From: Lactuca virosa
Lineage: Eukaryota; Streptophyta; Magnoliopsida; Asterales; Asteraceae
DNA length: 64,000 nt
Direction of reading: 5' to 3'
NCBI GenBank assembly: GCA_928212115.1
Contig: CAKMRJ010005745.1
Coordinates: 213,806,447-213,870,446, forward strand
The position numbers and the translations under genes are program-made. How positions within the stretch are numbered: position 1 is the stretch's first letter; every line of letters begins with the position of its first letter. Positions 43,452 through 55,424 of this stretch are shown piece after piece. The notes under the pieces are model-generated. The model did no database searches. It was given only the letters and a program-made list of their open reading frames with translations, and was not told the origin of the DNA.

Positions 43452-45016
43452 TCAAGCAGATTTAGGAACCCAAAGTCTCTTGGGCCCTTGTGAGTCTTTT
43501 ACAGAGAAAGGAATAGCAGTAGAAATATCAACCAAATAAGTTCTTTTGATTAGAGTGGTTTGGTCTTTTCTTTTGATGGTATACACGTTGATTTTGTTTT
43601 TATCTTGTTTAAATTGTGGTGTATTAGATGGTGTGTTGTTAGATGGTTTTGGAATATTCTTTTGAATCCTAGGGTTAGCTGACTTTTTCTTATTATTGAT
43701 ATCAGAATTTGAATCAAGCTTTCCCTTTCCTTTGATGTCCTTCACTGAATTCAGTTTTCTTTGGGAGTAGGAAGGACTGAAACTTGACTTTCGGTTGTTA
43801 TCCTTGACGTTGTGACCAAAACTTGACGTTCGGTTGTTAGCCTTGACATTGTGACCGAAACTTGACGTTCGGTTCTGAGCGCTGGTGCTGGAACCGAAAC
43901 TAGACTTTCGGTTCTGAGCTTTGGAATAGTAGGAGCTTGGACTAAAATTTTCTTTTCCTTTTGGCTTTTCATTTTCTTTGACAATTGACTCTTTCTTGGA
44001 AGGAACGTAGTTGGGGTTTTGAGATTGCCAATACCGTTTTCGCTCATTCAGATTTTTCATGTATCTCTGATTTCTTTGGCGTTTCTGTTCAGCTAACTGC
44101 TTTTGAGATTTATGAATATTAAATCTTGATTTTGGCTTCTCCTTTTGAGTTTCGGTAGTCTTGGAAGGAACATTCGGTGTTTTCTTTGGTTCTTCAGGTA
44201 TCTCTTTTGTTCCACTTGTGCTTGGTTTGTCAAAACTTGAGGGTTTGTTGATGGATTCAACAACATATCTACCTTTTACCCTCCATGAGGTTTGCTCCGA
44301 TAAGCCGATGGTTTCGTCTGCGTTATCAATAGGGGCTGACCAGAAATAATCATCGCACCCTTCAGCATTGTCTGTGTCGACCAAGATTTTCAATTCTGCT
44401 GTTTGTTTTGTAGTGACCCCTGTAACAACATATACCTGATTTGGCACAGTTTGAACCTTTTGTTAAACCATTGCTTTCGCTTTGAGTTTCTGTGGCTTGT
44501 CCTTTGACAGGTGAGCGTATTCAACCGAGATTTCAGATATGAGCGTTTTTCATTCTCGGTTTCGCTCTTCTTAAATTCAGAGCAATCAACCACATCTTCT
44601 ACCGAGATTTCGCTCATCTCACTTTCCTCATCAAATTCAGACGTGTTTTCTATATTCATTTTATGTTCTGAAATTAATTTGGAATTAGACGAGTCAAATG
44701 ATTGAATGGTCACGGACTTAATTTTTAACCTATCATTTTCAGCTAAAAGATTTTTGAGCATACACTTATGTTCCTTAGAGTCAATGAAGGTCTCTATCAT
44801 GTCTAGTCCGATTTTATAAGCGATGGATGTCTCTTCTGAGGACATTATGGATTCACATTCAGCGATGACCTCATCCTCCTTAAATTCAAGGAAGGGTAAG
44901 ATCATCTTATGAATCTTTTTCCCTATTTCACAACTTAAGTGCAACTGAGCAATATTTGTATATAAACGTTTAGAAATTAAGCAAAAAACATTCCATTGTT
45001 TCAAAAACTTTAAATT
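43452..45016 (-). pseudogene. gag: Element A gag C-terminal half
   Basis: Two overlapping frames (45004-44390 and 44447-43452) with a break near 44430-44465. The first continues the coiled segment (FCLISKRLYTNIAQLHLSCE) that the B insertion separates from 55425. The second has AEGCDDYFWSAPIDNADETI and serine/asparagine repeats of the RTSSFGHNVK type (about 43760-43930), and ends LWVPKSA before a TGA. The same ending precedes a TAA in B. Confidence 0.82.
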
Positions 45017-45021
45017 GTCTC
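45017..45021. repeat. Target-site duplication of element B, left copy
   Basis: GTCTC, repeated at 55420-55424. The A gag frame reads across the reconstituted site as LQRDNLKFLKQ, which agrees with the B gag homologue. Confidence 0.95.
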
Positions 45022-45363
45022 TGTTGGGTTGAATAAGTGTTGCGTCATGAGCTCGATCCTTAGCCCAGTTTTGCTATCAGGTTGGGCCTGTCCAACCGTG
45101 ATTGTTTTTGTTTAGGGTTTAGTATTTAAGGTGCATGCATGCAACCTTTATGATTAGCGCTTTGATAATTATTATTTTTGTTCTTGTACTACAAACCCTA
45201 GCTCGCCTCTACAGTGGAATTTCTTTGTCGAGCTCTGCTGAGGCGTGACTATATTTGAATCATTAAGCATCAGTTGATTCTACATTGTGTTCTTTGTGTT
45301 TATTTGATTTTATTGTTTAACTTGTTGAAGATCTAATCGATCTAAGAGTTTTTCAACTCATCA
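45022..45363 (+). repeat. Element B 5' LTR (342 bp)
   Basis: Starts TGTTGGGTTG and ends CAACTCATCA. Promoter elements in order: TGGGCC (45083-45088), TTTAGGGTTTAG (45111-45122), TATTTAAGG (45123-45131) and the RY motif CATGCATG (45134-45141). Confidence 0.94.
45083..45141 (+). promoter_or_regulatory. Element B LTR core promoter
   Basis: Site II-type TGGGCC, a telo-box TTTAGGGTTTAG abutting TATTTAAGG, and an RY repeat CATGCATG follow within 60 bp. The 3' LTR has the same set (telo-box 55167-55178, TATA 55179-55187, RY 55190-55197), and the A LTR the same order. Confidence 0.6.
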
Positions 45364-45364
45364 A

Positions 45365-45380
45365 TTGGTATCAGAGCAGG
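45365..45380 (+). other. Element B primer-binding site
   Basis: TTGGTATCAGAGCAGG begins one base after the LTR and contains the initiator-tRNA-Met match TGGTATCAGAGC. Confidence 0.92.
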
Positions 45381-45549
45381 AGACTGTGTAATCCATACAC
45401 ATCTCTTATGTTGAAGAAGAATTAGGGTTTTCCGCTTAGATTGATATTACTAGAGCCGTCATCTGCTATTGACTTGGTTCTTTAAATATTCGATCTTACC
45501 CTAACGTTATTTACAAGTCTGATCTTAAGCAGGTTTTTAAACAAACATT

Positions 45550-46881
45550 GACACATCCATCGACGATTCTCAGTCAAACCCAATCAACATCTCAAACAAC
45601 ATAGGATCGACGACAAGGATTCCTATTTTATACACTCAAGATTATGAGGTCTGGGCGCATCACTTTGAAGACTACGTGATTGGCTCAGAAGATAATGGGT
45701 ACTTAATCTGGGAGGTGATCACTGTCGGTCCATTCGTTCATGCAAGTACCTCAAGAGTTGTTAAAACTCAAAAGGAATATAATCAACTCATTGGTAACGT
45801 GAAAGATATACCTCAAGATGAGAAGGAAAAGTTTCAGTGCAATATTAAAGATTTAAGGATGATTAGGTTTGCGTTACAGTCAGACACGTTTCGGTTGGTA
45901 AGCTCATGCACGACAGCAAAGGAAATATGGGTCAGATTGAAGGAATTGTACTCTACAGATGAAGGTCTTGAGCATTCAATCCAAACACTGTTGCTCTCAG
46001 AATTTGGTGATTTCAAGCAGAAGCCTGAAGAAAAGCTTGTTCAATCCTTCGATCGCTTCAATCATCTCTTAAGCAAGATGGTTAAGCATGGGATTGAAAG
46101 GAAGGTCATCGAATAGAAGGTTACGTTCATGAATGGCCTTAGATTGGAATGGATGGCTGTGGTGTCAACAGTGAAGGCACATGAACAGTTCAAAAGTTAT
46201 TCTCTTGCAAAACTGGTGGGGATACTAAAGTCGCATGAGAATGCCTTGACTAAAGAAACGAATGTGGTTTCTAGCATGGGATCCTTGGCCCTGATCTCAA
46301 AAGGTAAGAATACTGCTGAGGAAGAAGAATATTTTGATCTCTCTGAATATGATCTAACAAGCGAAGACTATGCTCTAATGGTGTCAAATCCCAAGAAGTT
46401 CATCAAGAGAAGGTTCTCAACAAACAAGAACCGAAACTGGCAAGGCAGTTACATCGCTGAGAAAGCAAAGGAGGAACCGAAAAGTATTACTCAGACTGAA
46501 GAACTAAAGAAGGAGCTGAAACTTGGAGGTGACTCGGGCTTTACCTGTCACTACTGTGGAGGTAAAAATAACTTCGCCAAAGACTGCATGCTGAGAAAGA
46601 TGTCTGAAAAGAACGAAGATGAGGACGAGGAAGCGAACCTCACAAGGCGTTTAGAGGAAATCAGGAAGAAGAAAGCAGGATCTAACAACACTATGAATGC
46701 TCTCGTTGTGCAGGGAAATGTTGCTGATGATGAATTTGGAGGTGTTGAAGTTTCGTCAACTGATTCGGAAGACTCATGGCAGGGCTTTGTTGGTGAAGGA
46801 AGAGGATACTGCAGGAAGGTGTTTGATGGTGACTTTTGGGGTGTCACTCATGCGAGGCTATACCACCGACGGGGGACATGA
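45550..46881 (+). pseudogene. gag: Element B gag, N-terminal half
   Basis: Homologous to A gag from SQSNPINISNNIGSTT onward. At the position of the A start codon B has no ATG, so the initiator is apparently lost. The UBN2-type core (YTQDYEVWAHHFEDYV, LVSSCTTAKEIW) is followed by a stop at about 46114. The frame resumes with NGLRLEWMAVVST and a zinc knuckle CHYCGGKNNFAKDC, in which the usual histidine is asparagine. A frameshift at about 46820 ends the segment. Confidence 0.85.
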
Positions 46882-48909
46882 TGAAGATAAGGAGAGAGAA
46901 GACCGCTGTTTTGCAGCAAAACCTGTCAGTCAGCAGATCAACGAGTGCGACGAGTTGATCCAGAAGGTACAATCTATTCTTATCTCTCTGAAAATTCCCA
47001 TCACCAACTATGAAAAGGAACTCAATGGATTAAAATCTAAATTTTCTAGTTTAAGTGGAAGTTTAACTCAAACTCGCGTCACAAACTCTAACCTAACTGA
47101 TCAAATCAGCAGGGTGTCATCGAAGAGTGAGGAGAGGCGAATGTGGATTGAGTAGAAGGAGAAGGAGTTGATTAGGTCTAGGGACGAAATAATTTATTTG
47201 CAAAGAGATAATTTGAAGCTTTTAAAACAACAAAATGTTTTTTGTTTAATTGCTAAGCGGTTATATACCAATATTACTCAACTGCATCTTGATTGTGAAA
47301 TAGGGAAGAAGATACATCGTATGATTTTACCCTTCCTTGAGTTAAAGGAGGATGAAATCGATGCTGATGCATATAACTGCGAAAGCGTTGTTTCTTCTGA
47401 GGATATTTCTCCTGCTTACAGAATTGGTCTTGACAAAATAGAGACCTTCATAAAGTCCAAAGACCATAAGGACATGCTCAAAAATTTGTTGGATGAAAAT
47501 GACAAATTGAAAATCTAAACCGAAACCGTACAGAAATTTGACTTATTGAATGCTAAGTTGAGTTCAGAAAATAAAATTGATGTTGAAAATATTTCTGAAT
47601 TCGATGAGGATGATGATATGAGTGTCATTTCTGTGGAAGATGAGGTTGATTGTTCAGAATTTGTCAAAAGAGAACCCGAATCTAACAAAAATCTTATTTC
47701 TAAAAATTCGGTTGAGTTCGCTCGTTTGTCCAAAGACAAGACCAAAGTCCTTAAAGAAAAGGCCGTTGTGTATCAAAAGGTCCAAACGACTCCAAATCAG
47801 GTGTACAAAGTTAATGGAGTTACTCAGCAACAAATAGCCGAACTAACGGAAATAGTAGCAGAAGATAATGCTGAAGGCTGTGATGAATATTTCTGGTCAG
47901 CACCTATTGATAATGCCGATGAAACAGTAGGTCTGCCGCATAAAACATCATGGAGAGTAAAAGGAAGGTATGTGGCAGAACCACTTAATGATCCTTCTCG
48001 TTTTGATGAGCCTAACATAAGTGGTACCAAACTGCCTTCAGACGACGTAGTGTCTAGCGAAACCTCTTCACTTAAGAGCGAAGCTTATGTTCAAAAATCT
48101 GAGAAAAAGGCTAACATCCACAGAAATCCAAAACAGGTGAAAGAACGAAAGCATCAAAGGAATGTGAGGTACAAGAAAAACCTCACTGAAAGGAAGCAGT
48201 TCTGACGATCTCAAAATCCCAACTACGTTCGCTATGAAAAACCTTCTAAGCAAAAGCAGGAAGGAAAAGAAAACTCCGGCATTCACACTCAGCATGGCGA
48301 AAACAACCCAAACAGAGTTTCGGTCCTCAAAATCAACCTAACCGAAAGAAGAGTTTCGGTCCTCAGAACCATCCCGACCGAAAGAAGTATATCCATCCTC
48401 ATCATCAATCCAACCGAAAACAGAGTTTCGGTCCACCAAAGTATATCAACCGAACACCAGGTTTCGGTTCTCGAGATGAGAAAAACCAAAAGGGTGGTTT
48501 CGGTTCTAGACTAATCAGTGAGAAGAACCGAAGGGAAAGTAATTTTGGCTCTCAACAACAAAAGAGCTATATCTGAAAAGCTAACTCTGTTTCCAAATCA
48601 CATTTCCCTAGTTCTAACCTTCACTCACAGAATGATCAAAAGGGAAAAGAAAAACTTTGTCCAGAAAATGCAAAGAATTCGTCAATTAAGCCTGATGTTG
48701 ATCGAAAGTATGCTAACGTAAAATACACATATTCGGCAACTCCACCTAAAGTGCTTAAATCAGATAAAATCAAAATTTTCACCTTAAAAAGAAGAGATGA
48801 AACAACGTTAACAAAAAGAACCTTTTTAGTTGATATTTCACTTACAATTCCCTGTTCTGTAAAAGGCTCACGAGGACCCAAGAAACTTTGGGTTCCTAAA
48901 TCTGCTTAA
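46882..48909 (+). pseudogene. gag: Element B gag, C-terminal half and linker
   Basis: Pieces in several frames: coiled segment FAAKPVSQQINECDELIQKV to RRMWIE (stop at about 47155), then FCLIAKRLYTNITQLHLDCE (stop at about 47518), then AEGCDEYFWSAPIDNADETV to about 48205. From 48206 to 48900 the frame is broken but asparagine/serine/arginine-rich repeats with TTTCGGTCC motifs are recognisable. The segment ends LWVPKSA and a TAA at 48907-48909, followed by TTTTTGCAG|GT. Confidence 0.8.
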
Positions 48910-48912
48910 TTT

Positions 48913-50787
48913 TTGCAGGTTATACGTGACGAGCAGTTTGACGATGAATGGTACATAGACAGTGGCTGCTCGCGTCACATGACAGGAAGAAGGGAAGAAC
49001 TGAGGGAGTTTCGATCCCTTACAAATAGTGGAAGTGTCAATTATGGTAACAACTCTTATGGCACGATCAAAGGTTATGGTATGATTAGCAATGGCGAGTT
49101 CTCGATAAGAAAAGTAGCGTATGTTGAGGGTTTGCAACACAACCTTATCAGTGTTTCTCAACTGGTGGTTGGTACTGGGCTAAAGGTGTCATTCGACGAC
49201 GAGGGATCCGAGATTATTGAAAAGAAGTCAAACAATATTCTGCTGAAATCAAAGCGAAGAGGAGAGATGTACCCTCTGAATCTCAATCCCATACGGGGAA
49301 AACCAGCAATTTGCTTGCTATCAAAGGATCAATCAAACGAAAGTTGGCTTTGGCACCGAAGACTCTCCCATCTGAATTTTAAAGACATTAACAAACTAGT
49401 GCTTGGGGATCATGTTCGAGGTCTTCCTGTTCTGAAATTCGATAAAGAACACTTGTGTGCTGCATGTGAAATGGGAAAGCAAAGTCGACAGAGTCATCCT
49501 TCTCGCATCAACATAAAAATTATTGAACCACTTGAATTACTTCATGTTGATCTATGTGGTCCTTCTTCAATCGAAAGTGTTGGTGGCAACAAGTATATAC
49601 TTGTCATAGTGGATGACTTCTCTCGATTTACATGGGTATTCTTTTTGAAGCAGAAATCGGAGGCCACTCCACAACTTAAACTCTTTATCAAGCAGATTGA
49701 AGTCCAGCTGAGAAAGGTTGTTCATAACATAAGAAGTGACAACGGATTGGAGTTTAAGAACAAAGACTTTGAAGAGTTTCTTGCAGAGAAAGGAACTACT
49801 CACAACTTCTCGGCTCCGTACACTCCACAACAGAATGGTATTGTCGAAACCCGAAACCGATCTCTGTGTGAAGCAGCCCGAACTATGCTGAGCTTCGCTT
49901 CATTACCTCTGTATTTCTGGGCTGATGCCATTGCTGCTGCATGCTTTACACAGAACAGATCTTATCTGAACAAACGCTTTTCGATCACTCCATATGAGAT
50001 CTTAAACAACCGAAAGCCAAATGTCAAGTTTTTTCATGTGTTCGGTTAAAGGTGCTTCATCTTTAATTCAAAGGAGCACCGAAATAAATTTGATGTGAAA
50101 GCAGATGAAGGAATCTTTCTGGGTTATTCCTTAACATCAAAGGCATATAGGGTTCTCAACAAACGTTCAAAGAAAATCGAGGAGACCTATTATTTTACCT
50201 TCGACGATAACTATGTCAAGAAGCTCAAAACCACCGAAGGTTCTGTGGGGGATATATTTCCAATTTCTGGTCAAGTTACTATACCAATTTCAAACCTTTT
50301 TGAACAATACATGCTGCTGTTTGATGAGCCCGAAAAGGCTACTTACTCTGAATTAGAAGTTGCAGACAACAAGGTAGATAACTTGAAGAAGATAATCGAT
50401 GAAGCTGCAGAGAATATAGAAGAAGAACAACCGGTTGAAACCAACAAGTCAGACACGAGTGAACCTCAAAAAGAGTGCTCTCATGCTCAGGGAGAGGGTT
50501 CGTCTGATCTTCCCAACCAAGATCCAAAATTCAAGGGGGAGAGCTCTACAACCGAAAGCCAAGTCCAAGGGGAAAATTCTGAGCCTGAAACTGAGGAAGT
50601 ATCATCGTTCGAAGTGAAAGATTCTAATCCTGTAGCAGAGGAAGTATCATCACTTGAGGGGGAGAACGCGAACATAAACGATGATGATACCCAGTCGGAG
50701 TTTGAGGTAGAAGTGAACGCTGAACTGGATCCTTCATTCGATCCTAATTTTCCTCCACTCATCAAATGGACCAAAGATCATCCCTAA
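48913..50787 (+). pseudogene. pol: Element B protease and integrase
   Basis: One frame to 50049 covers the protease active site (WYIDSGCSRHMTGRREEL), pre-integrase domain (WLWHRRLSHLNFKDIN), zinc-module end (HLCAACEMGKQSRQSHP) and the integrase triad (LLHVDLCGP, NIRSDNGLEF, QQNGIVETRNR). A TAA after FHVFG interrupts the C-terminal part, which resumes to 50787 with GIFLGYSLTSKAYRVLN and an acidic linker, ending in another stop. The residues after the catalytic Glu read ETRNR, where A has ERRNR. Confidence 0.86.
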
Positions 50788-51767
50788 TCACAAGTTATTG
50801 GTGATTCCACAGAAAAAGTTCTCACAAGATCTCAACTAAAAGCGAAACGAACAACACTTTTCACTAAAGTAGAATTTTGCATGTTTAATTCTTTCGTCTC
50901 AAAAGTCGAACCGAAGACAATTAAGACTGCACTTGATCATTCTGATTGGGTACAGGCAATGCAGGATGAACTCAATGAGTTTGAACAAAATAAAGTGTGG
51001 AGACTGATTCCGACACCAAAGGATGCTTCTGTGGTTGGATTAAAATGGGTGTTCAGGAATAAGATGGATAAGGAAGGGAATGTGGTTCGCAACAAGGTGA
51101 GGTTGGTTGTGAAAGGCTACTGTCAAGAAGAGGGCATAGACTATGAAGAGACCTTCGCTCCAGTAGCAAGGCTTGAATCGGTTCGTATTTTTCTCGCCTA
51201 TGCTGCACACAAAAACTTTGAAGTCTTCCAAATGGATGTAAAATGCGTCTTCTTAAATGGAGAACTGGAAGAAACTGTGTATGTAGAGCAACCACCGGGC
51301 TTTGTGAACGAAAATATCCAGATCACCGGTACATCCTAGACAAGGCGGTCTATGGTCTCAAACAAGCTCCACGGGCCTGGTATGAAACTCTAACTAGATT
51401 TTTGAAAATGTCTAAATTTAAACAAGGTTCGGTTGACCCAACCTTCTTTCGCAAGAAAGAGGGTGACCACCTTATGATCGTTCAGATTTACGTTGATGAC
51501 ATTATCTTCGGCTCCACAAATCCCAGCTTAACTGCTGAATTCAGGAAGCTAATGGAAACTAAATTTGAAATGAGCTCAATGGGTCCTATTAACTTTTTCC
51601 TTGGTCTAAATATAAGACAGGGACCCGAAGGCATTTTCATTAATCAAGAGGCCTATACGAAGACATTGCTTGCCAAGTTTGGAATGTTGGGAGATTCAAA
51701 AGTAAAGGTTCCTATGGCGTTTGGCACAAAGCTAACACCTTCTCTGGACAAACCGGCTGTTGACGTG
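50788..51767 (+). pseudogene. pol: Element B reverse transcriptase, truncated
   Basis: WVQAMQDELNEFEQNKVW, GLKWVFRNKMDKEG and FQMDVKCVFLNGELEE, then a frameshift near 51300, then GLKQAPRAWY and IYVDDIIFGS. Sequence matching RT stops at PAVDV (51767). RNase H is absent and the next base starts accessory-ORF sequence. Confidence 0.88.
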
Positions 51768-51769
51768 CG

Positions 51770-54700
51770 ATGTCTTGTCTCTCTCAAATCTATTCCTCTT
51801 CAACGTATGACAAAGGGGCAGACAAAATTTTCTTCGACATTCTTAACCAGAAAGCCTCGATCTCCAGGAATCGTTTCTGCTCTCTTCTAGGGCTTGCGTA
51901 TGAAGAATCCATGGTTAATCCCGATTCCATTGCCACAGGTCAGCTCTTCTCAATGTTCTACAACATGGGGTATACTGAAACCCTAACCACTGTGACGAAG
52001 TTCAAAAAGTCCTGCCTTCCTCCTAAATGGAATGGCCTCTTCACTCTACTCTTCAAAGGGCTTTCTGAACGGAGTGCCGGATCTGACGGTGCGAGCAAGT
52101 CCTTTATGACTCTGCTTTATGGTGTGTACCACAGTCTTAATCTGGATTATGGAATGGTTTTATGGCTTCAGCTTACTCAGAGTTTATCATCTTCATCTCG
52201 CCACACCGAAATCTCTTGTGCGCGCTTCTGGACTATCATCACTCAGTGGATAATGGATCCTTTCCATGTCCCTATCATGGTGGACTCAATGCTTTCTTCC
52301 ATTGCTACCTTTCATACTACCAACATTATTGTTACTCATCCTTCAAAGTTTCCTTTTGTTGGGTCCATTCCTGAGTCGATGTATGCTTCTGTGTCTCCTT
52401 CAAGCAAGCTTATTCAGGAATACAAGAAGCTTCCCTCTTCTGGTCCAAGGGAACTCACCGCTGACATGGTGAAATCAATTGATGATGCAGACAAACCTGC
52501 AAAGAGAGGCAAGAAGGCAGAAGTGAAAAAGGGGGTTAAGGGAGGTTAAGTTTCAAAAGTTCCAACCCCTAGGAAGCGAAAGTCTGAGAAGGCAGCACCA
52601 TCTCAACCTAAGCCGAAGAAAGGCAAGAAACCTGCTCGCCGGCTAATTCTTCAATCCTCAACTGATTCTGACTCAGAATACGTGCCTCCTAATCATCCCA
52701 CACCTCCTCCCAGTGAGTCTGATAGCGAAAACTCAGAGGATGAAGGTTCGGTTCGTGGTGATACACCACCTCGCTCGCCTACACCAGAGGTACCTGTTCG
52801 TTCCAAAGCACCTTCTCCTCAACCTGTTTCTATTCCTGTCTCCATCCTTCCTATTTTTCCTATCATCACATCTCAACCATCCTCTACCATTCCCATTTCT
52901 GCACCCATCTTCACTGAGGCTACTACTACCACCACTTCTGGAGTTCGAACCAACATATCTGATACGGGGGCTCGTTCTTCAACTCCAGAAACCCTAGTTA
53001 CTACCAAACCACCATCACCTACTCCATCCACTGAAAGCAACACCGTTCTTGGCAGTGAGGACTTGGAGTTCGACTCCACTTACTTCAGTCCCTACCATGT
53101 CCAAAGTGACGATGATGACGATGCTCCTATCACCAAGCGCCATCCCAAGACGGTTACTGATAAGCTTGATCAGCTACTCTCTTCCTCCTCCACTGGTGCT
53201 TACTCCGAAGCTGCTCTCAAGGCCTTGTTTTCTTCGGTTGTTCAAGAACATGATGCCTCTCTCACTGCCGCAGCAAAGGCTATTGACGCATCAACATCTC
53301 AATGTCAGAAGGCCTCGCTTGCTGTTGAGGCCTCCACAAAAGAATGCAAAGATGCGACCGCAAAAGTCGAAAAACTAATTTCTGAGGCTCAACTATTCCT
53401 AGATTCTTTGCAGGCTGCTGCTCAGAAGAACTCCCAGACTGTGACTGCTTCGGTTGAAACTCTCACGTGTTCTCTCGAAGCTGAAAGGACTAATCTTGAA
53501 GTCGCTCGCCGGGCCATTGAAGCTGCCAACGAAAACCTTCATTCTAGTGTCAATGACCGGTTGACCCAGCTGGAAGCCGAACTTCCAGTTGAAAATCGGA
53601 TTATGGATGAGCTAGACAAACGTACTTCTCAACTAAAAATTCAAAACATCAAGCTTCGCTCTGCTACAAAAGAGCTTGATGATTTAAAGTCTGAAAGAGA
53701 AGTTATTCGAAGCTCCGTGGGTGACGTTCACTCTATTTTGTTACACCTTCTCGACGCCCACGGCTCTATTCTGACTATATCCATTAGACGCCATTTAGCC
53801 GAAAAACTCAGACCTGCATTGGATATCTTGAGTCGCATAGAGGGTGTTCCGGTGACTTTTGTCAAGCCGAAACAAGGGGGAGAAAAGGTTACTCAAGCTG
53901 GCAAGGATGATACTCAACCTCCTCCCGAACCCAAATCAACAGCTGCACCGAAGGATAATGTAGCTTCGGTCAGCAAAAGGGATAAGAAGAAGAAGAAGAT
54001 TGGAGAAGATGATGTGGATGATGATGATGATTTTAAAGATATCTTGGGTGAAAATCCCTCTAACCCTTTTCAGAAAACTAAGCCCACTGATAAGGAGCTT
54101 GAGAAAAAGATTGAGAAGGAAACGGTTGAGTTAGAGAAGAAGCTCAAAGAAAAGGAGCTCTTGGAGAAAAAGAAGTCCATATTTCCAGAATGGACCATTG
54201 AATCGCTCCAGAGAGAAGCTATAGATGAACCGAGTACTCAATGGCTCGAACCTGTTATGTCGTTCGGCCTTGAGAACTCGAAGGACGCTCAATTTGATAT
54301 GCCTATCAGAAGAAAGGCATTTATCTTTCATTGCTTCAACTCAACTGCTGTCATTCCCTCTCCAGACCCGAAAGTAGATCGGGATCTGTTGGAATTTTAT
54401 CTGGAGTTTGCTCAGCCGCAATACTTAACCTGGAACTCACAGAAGATTACTACGGTTAAGGTACTGAAGCCTTATTCAGCTGGAAAATTTGTCAACATCA
54501 AGTTTAAAGTGACCCGAGGCTCTGATAGCTCGGTTCATAATTTTTCCCTGGCTGATCTACCGAACCTTAACCCTCACGACTGGATACTCCTTAACAATAT
54601 TTTGTTGTCCAATCCTCAGGAGTATCACCCAATCATTGACCACATCAAGCGAATGCTTGTTTGCTACATTCATGAAGTAGCAAAGATGGATCAAGAAATC

Positions 54701-55045
54701 GCATCTGCCATTCACAAGCGCCCAACGATCAAACCTATTGGAAGAACTGGCAATGTGAACGCGATGGTCAAGGGTAAAATTGACCCAAAATTTCACACGG
54801 TGATGTTCGTTAGGGGCGAAAGTCAAAAATGTCTCTTTGCTCTCATTGATAAGCACCTGTTCTCAACAGCTTGCTTGGAGCATATTTTGGAGATCATTCA
54901 CCGTTGTGATCAGAATTCTGCAGCTGACAAGAAGTTGTTTACTAATATGCTACGATGGTACATTCAATTTCGGCAGACGCTTCTTGCTATCATTCCTCGG
55001 CTGTTCAAGGTTGTGAAGAAAGTGAAGGCTACACAACAGAAATAA
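51770..55045 (+). pseudogene. Accessory ORF of element B, 5'-truncated, one nonsense codon
   Basis: Homologous along its length to the A accessory ORF from about codon 70: MSCLSQIYSSSTYDKGADKIF, LPPKWNGLFTLLFKGLSERS, basic RKRKSEKAAPSQPKPKKGKK, proline-rich segment, heptad-like region and C-terminal domain (WLEPVMSFGLENSKDAQFD, LPNLNPHDWILLNN). A single TAA at 52547-52549 divides it; sequence on both sides is in the same frame. The N-terminal about 70 codons and the internal promoter are deleted. The ATG at 51770 happens to lie at the junction. Except for that stop, about 1,090 codons are open, far better kept than the B gag and pol. Confidence 0.85.
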
Positions 55046-55065
55046 TCTCTCGCCTCATTTGACGC

Positions 55066-55077
55066 AAAGGGGGAGAT
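55066..55077 (+). other. Element B polypurine tract
   Basis: AAAGGGGGAGAT immediately before the 3' LTR, identical to that of A. Confidence 0.92.
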
Positions 55078-55419
55078 TGTTGGGTTGAATAAGTGTTGCG
55101 TCATGGGCTCGGTCCTTAGCCTAATTTTGCTATCAGGTTGGGCCTGTCCAACCGTGATTGTTTTTGTTTAGGGTTTAGTATTTAAGGTGCATGCATGCAG
55201 CCTTTATGATCAGCGCTTTGATAATTATTATTTTTGTTCTTGTACTACAAACCCTAGCTCGCCTCTACAGTGGAAGTTCTTTGTCGAGCTCTGCTGAGGC
55301 GTTACTATATTTGAATCATTAAGCATCAGTTGATTCTACATTGTGTTCTTTGTGTTTATTTGATTTTATTGTTTAACCTGTTGCAGATCTAATCGATCTA
55401 AGAGTTTTTCAACTCATCA
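55078..55419 (+). repeat. Element B 3' LTR
   Basis: Same length as 45022-45363, with about ten single-base differences, mostly transitions. Confidence 0.94.
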
Positions 55420-55424
55420 GTCTC
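55420..55424. repeat. Target-site duplication of element B, right copy
   Basis: GTCTC, as at 45017-45021. Confidence 0.95.

Larger units (their letters stand above)
45022..55419 (+). mobile_element. Element B: Sirevirus-like Ty1/copia with internal deletion
   Basis: 342-bp LTRs at both ends differ at about ten positions by eye, and the element is bounded by GTCTC. The plus-strand order is gag, protease, integrase and RT, then an abrupt jump from the middle of RT to codon about 70 of the accessory ORF. By comparison with A, roughly 2.6 kb are missing: end of RT, RNase H, repeat array, internal promoter and accessory-gene start. Gag and pol contain many stops. Confidence 0.94.
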
